Shown here one piece after another: positions 53,030 through 62,404 of a DNA stretch of 64,000 bases (the stretch's first letter is position 1; each line of letters begins with the position of its first letter). The notes below the pieces were generated by a model, which was not told the DNA's origin, did not search any database, and saw only the letters and a program-made list of their open reading frames with translations. The stretch is taken from positions 50,259-114,258 of the forward strand of contig CANMDH010000014.1 of NCBI GenBank assembly GCA_947496555.1. Direction: 5' to 3'. The position numbers were made by a program, and so were the translations under genes. The DNA comes from an uncultured Aquimarina sp. (GTDB lineage Bacteria; Bacteroidota; Bacteroidia; Flavobacteriales; Flavobacteriaceae).

Positions 53030-53089
53030 CTCTATGTTTTCTATTCAAAAGGAGGCTGCTACTTTTAAGTATCAATAAAACCATCAATT

Positions 53090-55942
53090 ATGAAAAACTT
53101 TCTATTTTCTTTACCCGTATTATTTATAACGCTACTACAATCTTCGGCCTTGTTTTCGCAAGAACGCACATTAAGTGGAGTGCTTACTGATGATAATGGG
53201 GCGCCACTCCCCGGAGTAGTGATTATGATAAAAGGAACAAGCACCGGTGCTCAAACCGACTTTGATGGCAAGTATAGTATTAATTGTAAGTTGGGTGATG
53301 TTTTGGTCTACAGTTATGTGGGCTTTAGTAACAAAGAAATTGTTGTCACTCCTGAAATGTTTGGAGAAAATGACAATGTTAGTATTACCAAAAGGGAAGC
53401 AGTATCCAATATACTAAGCGATGCCTATGCCAAAGCCATACAGAAAAAACAAGCTACCGGCTTTGCTGTACCAGAAATGGAAAATAGTACATATCGGTAT
53501 AATCAAAAAGGTTCTTATTTTCAATATCATAGAATTAAGGGGATCGATGTTCAAAATGATAAAAATAAAGTACAGCTTGCGTACTTTGCTCCCGATATAT
53601 TTTATGAACTTGGATTTACTTCAACAACAGGAATACAGTTTGTAAAGGAACGTAATTTACCTGAACTGCAAAATACCTTTAGTCAAGGGCAACCGCAAGG
53701 TGGTCAAAACACATTTTTGGGACCCGAAACGGGTACAAGATTCTCTTATGGCCCTCGATTACAAAGTTTAGAATTTGATGGTACAGCGTATCCTTATGAT
53801 CAAAATGGAAGATTGGTACCCATAGGTAATGGAATTGGTAACCCTGCTATTGCCTATGATAACAATTTGTTTGAAACAGCGGTAAAAACAACCAATAACT
53901 TGTTTTTTAATGTAACTACAGACAAAGATTTTTTAGGGTTAGAATATCGAGATAAAAGAATCTGGGATATTTTTAATAAAGAAAATAGTCGTTTTCATGA
54001 AGTAGCACTGCGATACAATAATCCTTCTAATAGCGATAAAAAGGTAAAGTGGAATAGTTTTATTACCTATGCTAAAACGATCGATAATCAACCAAACCTT
54101 AATGGATTTTTAAATACAGTATTATTTACCAACTGGGCCACTCCCGCAAGCTTTGAAAATAAACAAGGAACCTTATTAAATACGAATACACAGCGGACTT
54201 TTGCTCCCAATACTATTAATAATCCTTTGTGGTTACTAGAAAACAATAGAAATAAGATCGTAAAAGATGTGCTAACCAGCAGCATTCAGAATACGAGTAC
54301 GTTGTCTGATGAGCTAACGCTTTATGGAAATCTCAACCATACATACACGTCCAACAAACAACAGTTTGGGGTAATTCCTGGTACAGTTGGATTTGCTAAC
54401 GGATTTAGTAGTGATAAAAACTTTGACACCAATGCTTTTAATGCAGTTGTAACGGCTACATTGAGGAAAGAAAACAACAAATCTGAAATTCAGTTTATTG
54501 CTACGGCCAATTATAACTATAAAAATTTGAAATATGACTTGTCTGAAGAAACTGGATTTTCACCATTTTCATTTAGCGATGCAACAGTAACCAATACAAA
54601 TAAGGAAAGGATTAGTCGAAACACGATTCAGCTTATCAACACGGTCAATTATGAAATTTCGGATTGGGATACCACAATAAGGCTATCCAACACTTCGTAT
54701 AGTTCATCAATACAAAATGACAAATGGTTGCTACCCAAATTGCAGTTAGATGTTGATTTGAGTAACCATCTTGATAGCCACTGGCTTCGTGTTTTTAAGA
54801 TTTCGGCAAATACAGCTTTTGATGTAAAAGATACTCCTTTGTATTACGCAAATCAAAGCCACAATAGCTTAGATACCGCTCCCGAACAAATTCAGACATT
54901 TGTATCCAACGATGATTTATTTGTAAATGATGCCTTGCGATTGGAAGAAAAAACAAGTTTGTCATTAAGTAGTCAGTTAAGTTTCCATGCATTTGGTGGA
55001 GAGATTGACCTTGGGCTTACCTATTACAACAACACAAACAAAAAAAGCGTATTTCCGATACTAGATCAAGGCAATTTCGTACTGCAAAACAGTGCTGATA
55101 TCAATACCTATGGGATTGAAGGAAACCTGGATGTATCATTATACCGTTACAATGATTTTTCTTATGTACCAGGAATCGTATTTACATGGTATAGAAATAA
55201 TGTAAATAAGATTTATACGGATCAGGAACGAATTCCAATTGCCGGATTCTCTACAGTATCAAAGAATTTGATTCCGGGACAGCCCGCCGGAGTGCTTGTG
55301 GGTTCCTCGTATGCCAGAGACGATCAAAATAATGTGATTATAGACGATCAGGGATTTCCATTGGTAGCTTCAGAACCCCAAATAATTGGAGACCCTACAC
55401 CAGATTTTTCTATTGGTTTTTCTAATAGTTTTTATTGGAAGAAACTACAGCTTAGTTTCCTGGTAGATTTCCAAAAAGGCGGAGATGTATGGAATGGCAC
55501 CCAAAATGTACTGAATTACCTTGGTACATCACAACAATCCGCAGAAGAGCGTCTAATCACGGGTCTTTTATTTGAAGGAGTTAATCAACAAGGGCAACCG
55601 AATACGAACACGGTTGATTTTGCCAACCCCGCAAATCCGATTACCGAAAATAGATTTGTGCGATATGGTTTCGAGGGTGTTGCAGAAGATGCTATTGTAG
55701 ACGGTAGTTATATCAACTTGAAATTTGTTTCCCTTTCATATAGTATTAAAAAAGAAGAAGAAAGAGGTTTCATTCGCGAACTGGATGTTGGAGTCTACGG
55801 GAACAACTTATTTACCTATACTAAATACCGGGGGGCGTCACCCTATAGTTCCTTGTTTGATCAGGCATCTAGTCAAGGTCTTCAGTTTTTTAATACTCCG
55901 ATTACCAGTGAAATAGGAATCCGTTTACAAATAAAATTATAA
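53090..55942 (+). CDS. SusC/RagA-type outer-membrane barrel without a plug domain
   Basis: The 950-residue protein has a signal peptide (MKNFLFSLPVLFITLLQSSA, then LFSQ) and a CarboxypepD_reg-like domain (about residues 27-100, GVLTDDNGAPLPGVVIMIKG). Typical SusC proteins continue with the TonB box (EVVVVGYG) and a plug of about 120 residues ending in RGANGVI. Here the chain passes through about 40 unrelated residues directly to barrel sequence such as NTFSQGQPQGGQNTFLGPE and YPYDQNGRLVPIGNG. The barrel looks complete and the C-terminus ends ITSEIGIRLQIKL. So both TonB box and plug are missing. The next gene, 4 bases on, carries exactly those parts. No SusD follows. Confidence 0.9.
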   Translation: MKNFLFSLPVLFITLLQSSALFSQERTLSGVLTDDNGAPLPGVVIMIKGTSTGAQTDFDGKYSINCKLGDVLVYSYVGFSNKEIVVTPEMFGENDNVSITKREAVSNILSDAYAKAIQKKQATGFAVPEMENSTYRYNQKGSYFQYHRIKGIDVQNDKNKVQLAYFAPDIFYELGFTSTTGIQFVKERNLPELQNTFSQGQPQGGQNTFLGPETGTRFSYGPRLQSLEFDGTAYPYDQNGRLVPIGNGIGNPAIAYDNNLFETAVKTTNNLFFNVTTDKDFLGLEYRDKRIWDIFNKENSRFHEVALRYNNPSNSDKKVKWNSFITYAKTIDNQPNLNGFLNTVLFTNWATPASFENKQGTLLNTNTQRTFAPNTINNPLWLLENNRNKIVKDVLTSSIQNTSTLSDELTLYGNLNHTYTSNKQQFGVIPGTVGFANGFSSDKNFDTNAFNAVVTATLRKENNKSEIQFIATANYNYKNLKYDLSEETGFSPFSFSDATVTNTNKERISRNTIQLINTVNYEISDWDTTIRLSNTSYSSSIQNDKWLLPKLQLDVDLSNHLDSHWLRVFKISANTAFDVKDTPLYYANQSHNSLDTAPEQIQTFVSNDDLFVNDALRLEEKTSLSLSSQLSFHAFGGEIDLGLTYYNNTNKKSVFPILDQGNFVLQNSADINTYGIEGNLDVSLYRYNDFSYVPGIVFTWYRNNVNKIYTDQERIPIAGFSTVSKNLIPGQPAGVLVGSSYARDDQNNVIIDDQGFPLVASEPQIIGDPTPDFSIGFSNSFYWKKLQLSFLVDFQKGGDVWNGTQNVLNYLGTSQQSAEERLITGLLFEGVNQQGQPNTNTVDFANPANPITENRFVRYGFEGVAEDAIVDGSYINLKFVSLSYSIKKEEERGFIRELDVGVYGNNLFTYTKYRGASPYSSLFDQASSQGLQFFNTPITSEIGIRLQIKL

Positions 55943-55946
55943 AGTC

Positions 55947-58900
55947 ATGAGAACATATATACCTAAAATCCAAAATATAACCCTAATAATTACTGCATGT
56001 ATTGTGATGGTCTCTTTTATGAACTATGAGAGCAATGATTCACTAATTGAAGATATCTATACACAAACCGATCGCCCATTTTACTTTCCCGGAGAAACTA
56101 TTTGGTTCAAATCCTATGTGGTAGACCAGGCACATACGATCACTTCAATAAGTGAAGCGATGTATGCCGAGCTTATTTCTCCTAAAGGAACGGTGGTTAA
56201 GCAACTAAAAATAGGAATCAATCAAGGATATGCCTATGGTAACTTTGATACTCAACAAGATTGGGTAGGGGGCATCTATACCTTGAAAATGTATACAAAT
56301 TGGATGCGCAACTATGGGGAAGAAGCGTATTTTACTAAAAAGATTACCATTCAGAAAGTAATACAACCGGATGCGCTTCTTTCTCTAAAGTTTGAAAAAG
56401 AAGGTTATGGTAAATCTTCTGAAGTCGTTGCCAATTTTGAAGCAAAGGATCTTAAAAATAATCCAATAGCAAACAAAGAGATTACCTATGAAGTTGCCGT
56501 AAAAGGCAAAAAAATACATTCTGGAACAACGACCACCGATATCAAAGGAAAAGCTACACCAACATGTATACTCCCCAAAGATTTAAATACTATTGATGTT
56601 GTGCTTACGGTATTTCTTCCCTATGGTGGATCTACAGAATCCATATCACGAAGCATTCCAGTAGTGTTAGATACGATCGATCTTCAATTTTTTCCGGAAA
56701 GCGGAAAGATCATTGCCGGTACCAATAATCAAGTTGCATTTAAAGCTATTAATGAGTTTGGGAAACCGGTAGATATTTCAGGAAATATTATAGATGAAGA
56801 CGGTACGATTATAACAAATTTTAAAAGCTATCATGATGGAATGGGAGGTTTTGAAATATCAGCTGCACCCAATACTACCTATTATGCACAAGTTACAGCG
56901 CCATTTACTTCAGAAAAGAAAATAACACTTCCAAAGGTATACAATGAAGGAACTCGTTTTTCTATATCAACCGATAGTCTGCATGCAGTAGTACATATAT
57001 TTTCAACAATAAAAGATTCGTATAGACTCAAAGTGTCAAGTCCATCAAAAATACTTTGGTCACAAAAGATCACTCAAGATCAAGAAACCATTGTGATTCC
57101 GACTTCCGATTTTCCGATAGGGATCACCCGATTTACAATATTGGATTCTGGTAAGACACCTATTGCCGAGCGATTGGTCTTTCTTAATCCACAAAAGAAA
57201 CTAAATGTAGAAATAACTACCGATAAGGAGAACTATAAAACCAGAGAAAAAGTAGCCGTGAAAATCAAAACCACCGATAGCAAAGGCACTCCAATTCCCG
57301 CTAATCTATCGTTGGCTGTTGCCGATAACAAATTACTTTCTTTTGCCGATGATAAACAGGACCATATCGAATCCTATTTTTTGATGTCGTCTGAGTTAAA
57401 AGGTACAATACATAAGCCTGTGTTTTATTTTGACCCTACAGAACCCAAAGCCACAAAAGCATTGGATTATGTTATGCTTACCCATGGTTGGAGGGATTAT
57501 CTATATACTACAAAGGTAAATCGTGATAACGCATTCTACCTACCAGAACGAGAAGCTATCCATAAAGGAACCGTAGTAGATAGAAAAGGAAGGCCCGTAA
57601 AAGCCCATTTGTTGATCTTTGATCAAAATGGTAATAAAGTCTTGGTGTTGGATACGGATAGCAAAGGAAGTTTTTCGTGCAAGTTGGGACCGTCAAGCTC
57701 GTACATCATTATTGCTTATACCGATGATCAAAAGGCATTGCGTATTGTAGATACTACGGTTAAAAAAGGGTATGATATTGATAACAAACGAAAGAACGGA
57801 AATGATGCTCTTAAAGACGCCATTCGTATTAGGGGATTTACCGCGGTAGAACAACCTCTTAAAAAAACTATCAAAAAGAAAGCCGAAGTAGCTTCAATAG
57901 CTATGGAAGAGAGCAGCTCAGAACTTGAAGAAATAGTGATTGTGGGTTACGGAATCCAGCAAAGGAAAATGATATCGGGGAGTATTGTCACTATAAAATC
58001 AGAAGCGATCGAGCCAGCTAATAGCGTAGTCCAAATGTTACAGGGCAGAGTTTCTGGAGTACAGATAACCAATGCCGATGGAATCTATGGAAATGCTGCA
58101 AAAATAAGTATACGGGGAGCAAATAGTGTATCCGGTAATAATCAACCGCTTTACGTTGTGGATGGAGTTCCGGTACCATTGGAAGCTGTGAATGAACTTG
58201 ATCCTGGCCTGATCGAATCGGTAACCGTATTAAAAGATGCGGTTGCCACGGCGCTATATGGCTACCGAGGTGCTAACGGAGTACTTGTGATAGCTTCGAA
58301 GCATAAAAAACACCTATATAATTGGGGAAAGAAGAAATTAAACAACCCAAAATTCAATAATTACACCTATCATCATCTATATAAGCAGCGTTCATTAACT
58401 AATTACACTCCCAGGGCATTTTATGTTCCGGTATATGATAGTAAGGTACTACCAGAAGAACGTAAGGATTTTAGAAAAACTATTTATTGGAATCCCGTGG
58501 TCCAAACCAATGATCAGGGAGAAGCTAATATATCCTTTTATAATTCTGATGCGATCACTTCTTTTAAAATCACTGCCGAAGGTATAGGTTACAATGGTTT
58601 GGTAGGGCGTAAAGAAAAAGATTATAGTACCAAAAAGCTATTATCGATCGATTTTAAAGCTCCCAATTATATGGCGCTTCATGATACGATTGCATTGCCT
58701 GTGATTATCAAAAATGAATCTTCAGAAGCAATAGAAGCTTCATTAGATCTTGATCTTCCCAAAGGTCTCCGGTTGTTAAAGCCCATAGTTTCTGATATCA
58801 ACCTATCGGCCAATAGTACAAAACGTATTCATGTTACTGTGGTTCCTAAAGAATTGAATAAAAATAGCAATATCACCGTTTCGGCTACAGCAGGAGATTA

Positions 58901-60530
58901 TAAGGACAAGGTGACTAAAGAAGTAGCCGTAATAAGCCCATATTTCCCAACACAAGTTTCTGTTTCAGGATCAAAAAATGAATCCTATAGTTTTGAGGTA
59001 AATCATATTGTAGCCAATAGTCTTACGGCCGATTTCACCATTTATACAGATATCGTTGGGGATGTAATGAATGGTATAGAATCGCTAATCAGACAACCGT
59101 ATGGATGTTTTGAACAAACCTCGTCGAGTACCTATCCTAACATCGTGGTTTTAAAATACCTTAAAGAAACGGGTAAAAGTAATCCCGAGATTACCGCCAA
59201 GGCCATGAAATATATTGAAGAAGGCTACAAACGGCTTATTGGTTTTGAAACCAAAGTAGGAGGATTCGAATGGTTTGGAAAAACGCCACCACATGAAACC
59301 TTGACCGCCTATGGGGTATTAGAATTTACTGAAATGAAGGAGATCTATCCCAAAGTAGATCAAAAGATGATCAATAGAACCGTTGATTGGCTTATGAGCC
59401 GAAGAGATGGCAAGGGAGGATTTAAGAAAAGTAAGCAAGGGTATGACAGTTTTGCTAGTTCGCCCGCAGCAGTTGCAGATGCTTATATTGTGTATGCAAT
59501 TAGTGAAGCCGGAATTGATGTTTCTTTAGAAAAAGAATACGATACAACATATGCAAAGGCAGTACAGAGCAATGACACTTATCGTATGGCACTACTGGCA
59601 GCGGCAAGTTATAATCTTAACAAACCAGAGAATGGTAATCGTTTATTAGAAGCCATTACCCAAAATATCGAAAGGTATGGTTTTAAAGGATTACCTGTCG
59701 AAAATACGATTACTCGTTCTAACGGTGATTCTAAAGCTATAGAAACTGCAGCATTTACCATTTTAGCATTGATGAAAGCACAGGAAAAAGATGAAATACT
59801 GATCTCTAAAGGAATTGAATATCTGGTAAGTAAACGAAAAAATGGAAGATTTGGATCCACACAAGCCACCGCAACAGCGCTTAGAGCATTGATCGAGTAT
59901 ACCAAAGGCCAAAAAAATAAATTACTAAACAAGAATCAAGCAATACAGCTTACACTTAATGGCAAAAAACTAACCGAAAAATTAAAGACGAATGACAAAG
60001 GTCAGGTAGTGATTGGTGGGTTACAGAACTATATTAAAGAAGGAGAACAAACGGTTACCGTTAGCTTTAGTGATCCGGAAATTACGTTTCCGTACGAGAT
60101 GAATATTCGTTGGGACAGCCCGCTGCCGGATACTTCCAAAGAATGTAAGTTAGAGCTAAAGACTACTATTTTGGATCAACCATACAAGGTAGGAGACAAT
60201 GTAAGAATGACTGTAGAAGTTAACAATAGATCTACCCGCGGTGTAGGAATGCCGATGGCCATTGTTGGGATCCCATCGGGGACAACACCACAACCTTGGC
60301 AACTAAAGGAATTGGTAGAACGAAAAGAAGTGGCGTATTATGAGGTGTTTGAAAACTACCTGGTTTTCTATTGGAGAGAATTTGCACCAGCCGAATTTAA
60401 AACCATTGCTTTGGATCTAAAAGCCGATATACCCGGAACATACCAAGCACCTGCTAACTGTTCATATCTCTATTATACCGACGAACATAAGCATTGGATC
60501 CCCGGAAATACTTTGAAAATAGATGAGTAA
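55947..60530 (+). CDS. Alpha-2-macroglobulin with an internal SusC-type TonB plug domain
   Basis: The 1527-residue protein starts with a hydrophobic export signal. The MG2-type domain is at about residues 37-135 (IYTQTDRPFYFPGETIWF), followed by further MG domains and a CarboxypepD-like domain (about 539-600). Residues 659-785 are a SusC-type TonB box and plug: ELEEIVIVGYG, MLQGRVSGVQITNADG, ISIRGANSVSG, PLYVVDGVPV, and ALYGYRGANGVLVI. The A2M core resumes near 840 (TIYWNPVVQTNDQGEANISF). The thioester motif YGCFEQ has Cys1054, and the alpha-alpha toroid and C-terminal MG follow. It should trap proteases or bind proteins in the periplasm and may plug the upstream barrel in trans. The export route is unclear: ITAC (Cys18) is a weak lipobox. 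Confidence 0.9.
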   Translation: MRTYIPKIQNITLIITACIVMVSFMNYESNDSLIEDIYTQTDRPFYFPGETIWFKSYVVDQAHTITSISEAMYAELISPKGTVVKQLKIGINQGYAYGNFDTQQDWVGGIYTLKMYTNWMRNYGEEAYFTKKITIQKVIQPDALLSLKFEKEGYGKSSEVVANFEAKDLKNNPIANKEITYEVAVKGKKIHSGTTTTDIKGKATPTCILPKDLNTIDVVLTVFLPYGGSTESISRSIPVVLDTIDLQFFPESGKIIAGTNNQVAFKAINEFGKPVDISGNIIDEDGTIITNFKSYHDGMGGFEISAAPNTTYYAQVTAPFTSEKKITLPKVYNEGTRFSISTDSLHAVVHIFSTIKDSYRLKVSSPSKILWSQKITQDQETIVIPTSDFPIGITRFTILDSGKTPIAERLVFLNPQKKLNVEITTDKENYKTREKVAVKIKTTDSKGTPIPANLSLAVADNKLLSFADDKQDHIESYFLMSSELKGTIHKPVFYFDPTEPKATKALDYVMLTHGWRDYLYTTKVNRDNAFYLPEREAIHKGTVVDRKGRPVKAHLLIFDQNGNKVLVLDTDSKGSFSCKLGPSSSYIIIAYTDDQKALRIVDTTVKKGYDIDNKRKNGNDALKDAIRIRGFTAVEQPLKKTIKKKAEVASIAMEESSSELEEIVIVGYGIQQRKMISGSIVTIKSEAIEPANSVVQMLQGRVSGVQITNADGIYGNAAKISIRGANSVSGNNQPLYVVDGVPVPLEAVNELDPGLIESVTVLKDAVATALYGYRGANGVLVIASKHKKHLYNWGKKKLNNPKFNNYTYHHLYKQRSLTNYTPRAFYVPVYDSKVLPEERKDFRKTIYWNPVVQTNDQGEANISFYNSDAITSFKITAEGIGYNGLVGRKEKDYSTKKLLSIDFKAPNYMALHDTIALPVIIKNESSEAIEASLDLDLPKGLRLLKPIVSDINLSANSTKRIHVTVVPKELNKNSNITVSATAGDYKDKVTKEVAVISPYFPTQVSVSGSKNESYSFEVNHIVANSLTADFTIYTDIVGDVMNGIESLIRQPYGCFEQTSSSTYPNIVVLKYLKETGKSNPEITAKAMKYIEEGYKRLIGFETKVGGFEWFGKTPPHETLTAYGVLEFTEMKEIYPKVDQKMINRTVDWLMSRRDGKGGFKKSKQGYDSFASSPAAVADAYIVYAISEAGIDVSLEKEYDTTYAKAVQSNDTYRMALLAAASYNLNKPENGNRLLEAITQNIERYGFKGLPVENTITRSNGDSKAIETAAFTILALMKAQEKDEILISKGIEYLVSKRKNGRFGSTQATATALRALIEYTKGQKNKLLNKNQAIQLTLNGKKLTEKLKTNDKGQVVIGGLQNYIKEGEQTVTVSFSDPEITFPYEMNIRWDSPLPDTSKECKLELKTTILDQPYKVGDNVRMTVEVNNRSTRGVGMPMAIVGIPSGTTPQPWQLKELVERKEVAYYEVFENYLVFYWREFAPAEFKTIALDLKADIPGTYQAPANCSYLYYTDEHKHWIPGNTLKIDE

Positions 60531-60567
60531 CGCTTGACCTTAGGTTTGATATTATTACTTTGAAAAT

Positions 60568-60705
60568 AAAAAGAGGTTGCCCTAAAAAGTGCGTCTAAAT
60601 AAACTGTCACATTGAGCGTAGTCGAAATGTATTAAACATTCGGAATAATTATCTCTCGACTCCGCTCGAGATGACAGGAAATTTACTTTTTAGGGTAACC
60701 TTTTT
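60568..60705. terminator. Long-stem terminator with a palindromic repeat in its loop
   Basis: AGGTTGCCCTAAAAAGT (60574-60590) pairs with ACTTTTTAGGGTAACCT (60685-60701) with one G-T pair, extending into A/T pairs and a T run. It follows the macroglobulin stop by about 40 bases and faces the convergent YCII gene. The 94-base loop holds a separate palindromic repeat. Confidence 0.82.
60605..60676. repeat. Palindromic intergenic repeat (REP-like), TGTCA...TGACA
   Basis: The left arm TGTCACATTGAGCGTAGTCG matches the complement of the right arm (ending CGCTCGAGATGACA) at most positions over about 23 bases. Repeats reading 'TTGAGCGTAGTCGAAATG' are common between genes of flavobacteria. This copy sits entirely inside the loop of the terminator at 60568-60705. 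Confidence 0.8.
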
Positions 60706-60730
60706 ATTATTAGGCAATTACCAGGTTTTT

Positions 60731-61087
60731 TTAATTAATCCCTTCTACCTTTTTAATAGGTCGTACTTCGATACGCCAGATGCCTTCTTCAAATCTTGGG
60801 TCTTGCTTTGTGATTTCGATAGCTTCATCTAGATCCTTTGCTAGCAAATGATAGTAGCCAGAAATAATTTCTTTGGTTTCGTTATATGGGCCATCGATGA
60901 TCTTACCATCTTTATACGATAAGATACGACCTTCCATCTCCAGGGGTTGCGCAGATTTCATTCGACCTTCTTCCATTAATCCTTTGATGTAACTACCCAC
61001 TTTTTCGATGTGTTGTTGTAATTGTTCGGGAGAAAGGTCGGCTTTAGGCGACTCTTCACTTTTAATAAATAACATGAATTCTTTCAT
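60731..61087 (-). CDS. YCII/DGPF domain protein
   Basis: The 118-residue protein has the YCII-related (DGPF) core: MLFIKSEESPKADLSPEQLQ at the start, and KIIDGPYNETKEIISGYYHL containing the DGP(F/Y) motif. Known DGPF proteins sit beside ECF42-type sigma factors and may serve as their regulator or target; their chemistry is unknown. It lies 41 bases downstream of the sigma factor gene on the same strand. Confidence 0.9.
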   Translation of the reverse strand: MKEFMLFIKSEESPKADLSPEQLQQHIEKVGSYIKGLMEEGRMKSAQPLEMEGRILSYKDGKIIDGPYNETKEIISGYYHLLAKDLDEAIEITKQDPRFEEGIWRIEVRPIKKVEGIN

Positions 61088-61128
61088 TGTTCTGTTTTTT
61101 ATGATTTATACCCTTACAACAATTGGAT

Positions 61129-62394
61129 TTATTGAATAGGGACAAGTTTTTTTAATTTTTTTTCTAAAAGTTCTACATCCCTTTTGTTTATAGATAAGGA
61201 AATCCCCTCTTGTAAATGCCTGCGCGCAAGTTCGGATTGCTTTTCCTGTATATAAAACTCTGCCAGCGTAGCATGAAAAAGGTAATGATTCCCTATATCA
61301 GATGCATTCTCTAATACTTTTAATTCTTGTATACTTGCTTGATTACCTTTCACCTTGGCCAACGGAATGCTTCTATTTAATCGTACCAGGGGAGTATCCT
61401 GTAAAACCAACAAACTGTCATATAGGGATAGAATTTCTGCCCAATTAGTGGCTTCAAAGCTAGTAGCAATACAATGATGACCCGAAATAGTGGCTAGAAT
61501 CTGATATATGGATACAACATCACTTTTAGTCGTTTGGTTTAGATAGTGGATGCCGGTATTGATTAAAGATGCGTTCCACTTTTGTCTATTTTGCTGATGC
61601 ATTTCGACCAGGGTTCCGTCTTCGACTCTTGCTTCAAAACGAGCAGCATTCAGATACATCAAAGCGAGTAGGGCATAGACTTCGGTTTTTTCTTTTACAG
61701 TTTTGTTATTGGCCAATATTTCTGCCAAACGAATCGCTTCAAGACATAGATCATACCGTATCACTTTGTTTTGTTGTGAGGGACTATACCCTTCATTAAA
61801 AAGCAAATAAATGGTCTTAAGAACGATGCCAAGATTATCTATGGCAGTAGCCGAAGTTTCAAAGGATATATTAGCTTCTCGTAATTGTTTTCGTCCTCGT
61901 ACTAATCGTTTGTTGATCGTTTCGGTAGAAGTAAAAAATGCACTGGCAATTTCAGCAATACTAAATCCGCAAAGAATCTTCAGCATCAACGCAATTTGAG
62001 AGTTTTCCGAAATAGAGGGATAGCAACACACAAACATCATTTTAAGCTGTTCGTCACTAATCAATTCTTCAGAAATTTGTAGATCCTCTAACTCGGCATG
62101 AGTGTTCTTTTGCTTGTATTGAGATTCGTATTGGGTTTGATACTTTTTTCGTTTTAGAATATTGAGCGTACGATTTTTTGCAGTCGTATATAACCATGCC
62201 TGTGGGTTTTCTGGGATGCCATGTTGCTGCCAGTGGTCTACTGCTTTCAGTAAGGTTTCTTGTACAATGTCTTCGGCAGTTTCTACATTATTGGTCCCAA
62301 TATACCGTGTAATGACTGAAACTATTTTCCCGTATTCATTCCTAAAGAAATGTTCGGTAAGTTGACGTGATGTATGCGTATCATCCGAGTTCAT
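61129..62394 (-). CDS. ECF42-type sigma factor with C-terminal DUF6596/TPR domain
   Basis: From the ATG at 62394 the product has 421 residues. Sigma region 2 is at about residues 10-80 (VETAEDIVQETLLKAVDHWQ), and region 4 is around residue 130-175 (MLKILCGFSIAEIASAFFTS). The remaining 240 residues are a helical DUF6596/TPR-like domain, as in ECF42 proteins, which use this C-terminal part instead of a separate anti-sigma factor. The adjoining YCII gene fits that group. Upstream frame residues to 62463 lie inside the SDR gene and are not used. Confidence 0.9.
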   Translation of the reverse strand: MNSDDTHTSRQLTEHFFRNEYGKIVSVITRYIGTNNVETAEDIVQETLLKAVDHWQQHGIPENPQAWLYTTAKNRTLNILKRKKYQTQYESQYKQKNTHAELEDLQISEELISDEQLKMMFVCCYPSISENSQIALMLKILCGFSIAEIASAFFTSTETINKRLVRGRKQLREANISFETSATAIDNLGIVLKTIYLLFNEGYSPSQQNKVIRYDLCLEAIRLAEILANNKTVKEKTEVYALLALMYLNAARFEARVEDGTLVEMHQQNRQKWNASLINTGIHYLNQTTKSDVVSIYQILATISGHHCIATSFEATNWAEILSLYDSLLVLQDTPLVRLNRSIPLAKVKGNQASIQELKVLENASDIGNHYLFHATLAEFYIQEKQSELARRHLQEGISLSINKRDVELLEKKLKKLVPIQ

Positions 62395-62404
62395 TAGCAA
62401 GTGT

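Noticed and set aside
53090-55942. Frameshift or sequencing error as the cause of the missing plug
   Set aside because: The frame is open from CarboxypepD domain to barrel end, and no plug-coding DNA is visible in other frames of the gene; the plug sequence lies in the next gene instead.
60531-60730. SusD gene after the macroglobulin
   Set aside because: Only a terminator with a nested repeat lies here, and the next gene is a convergent YCII protein.
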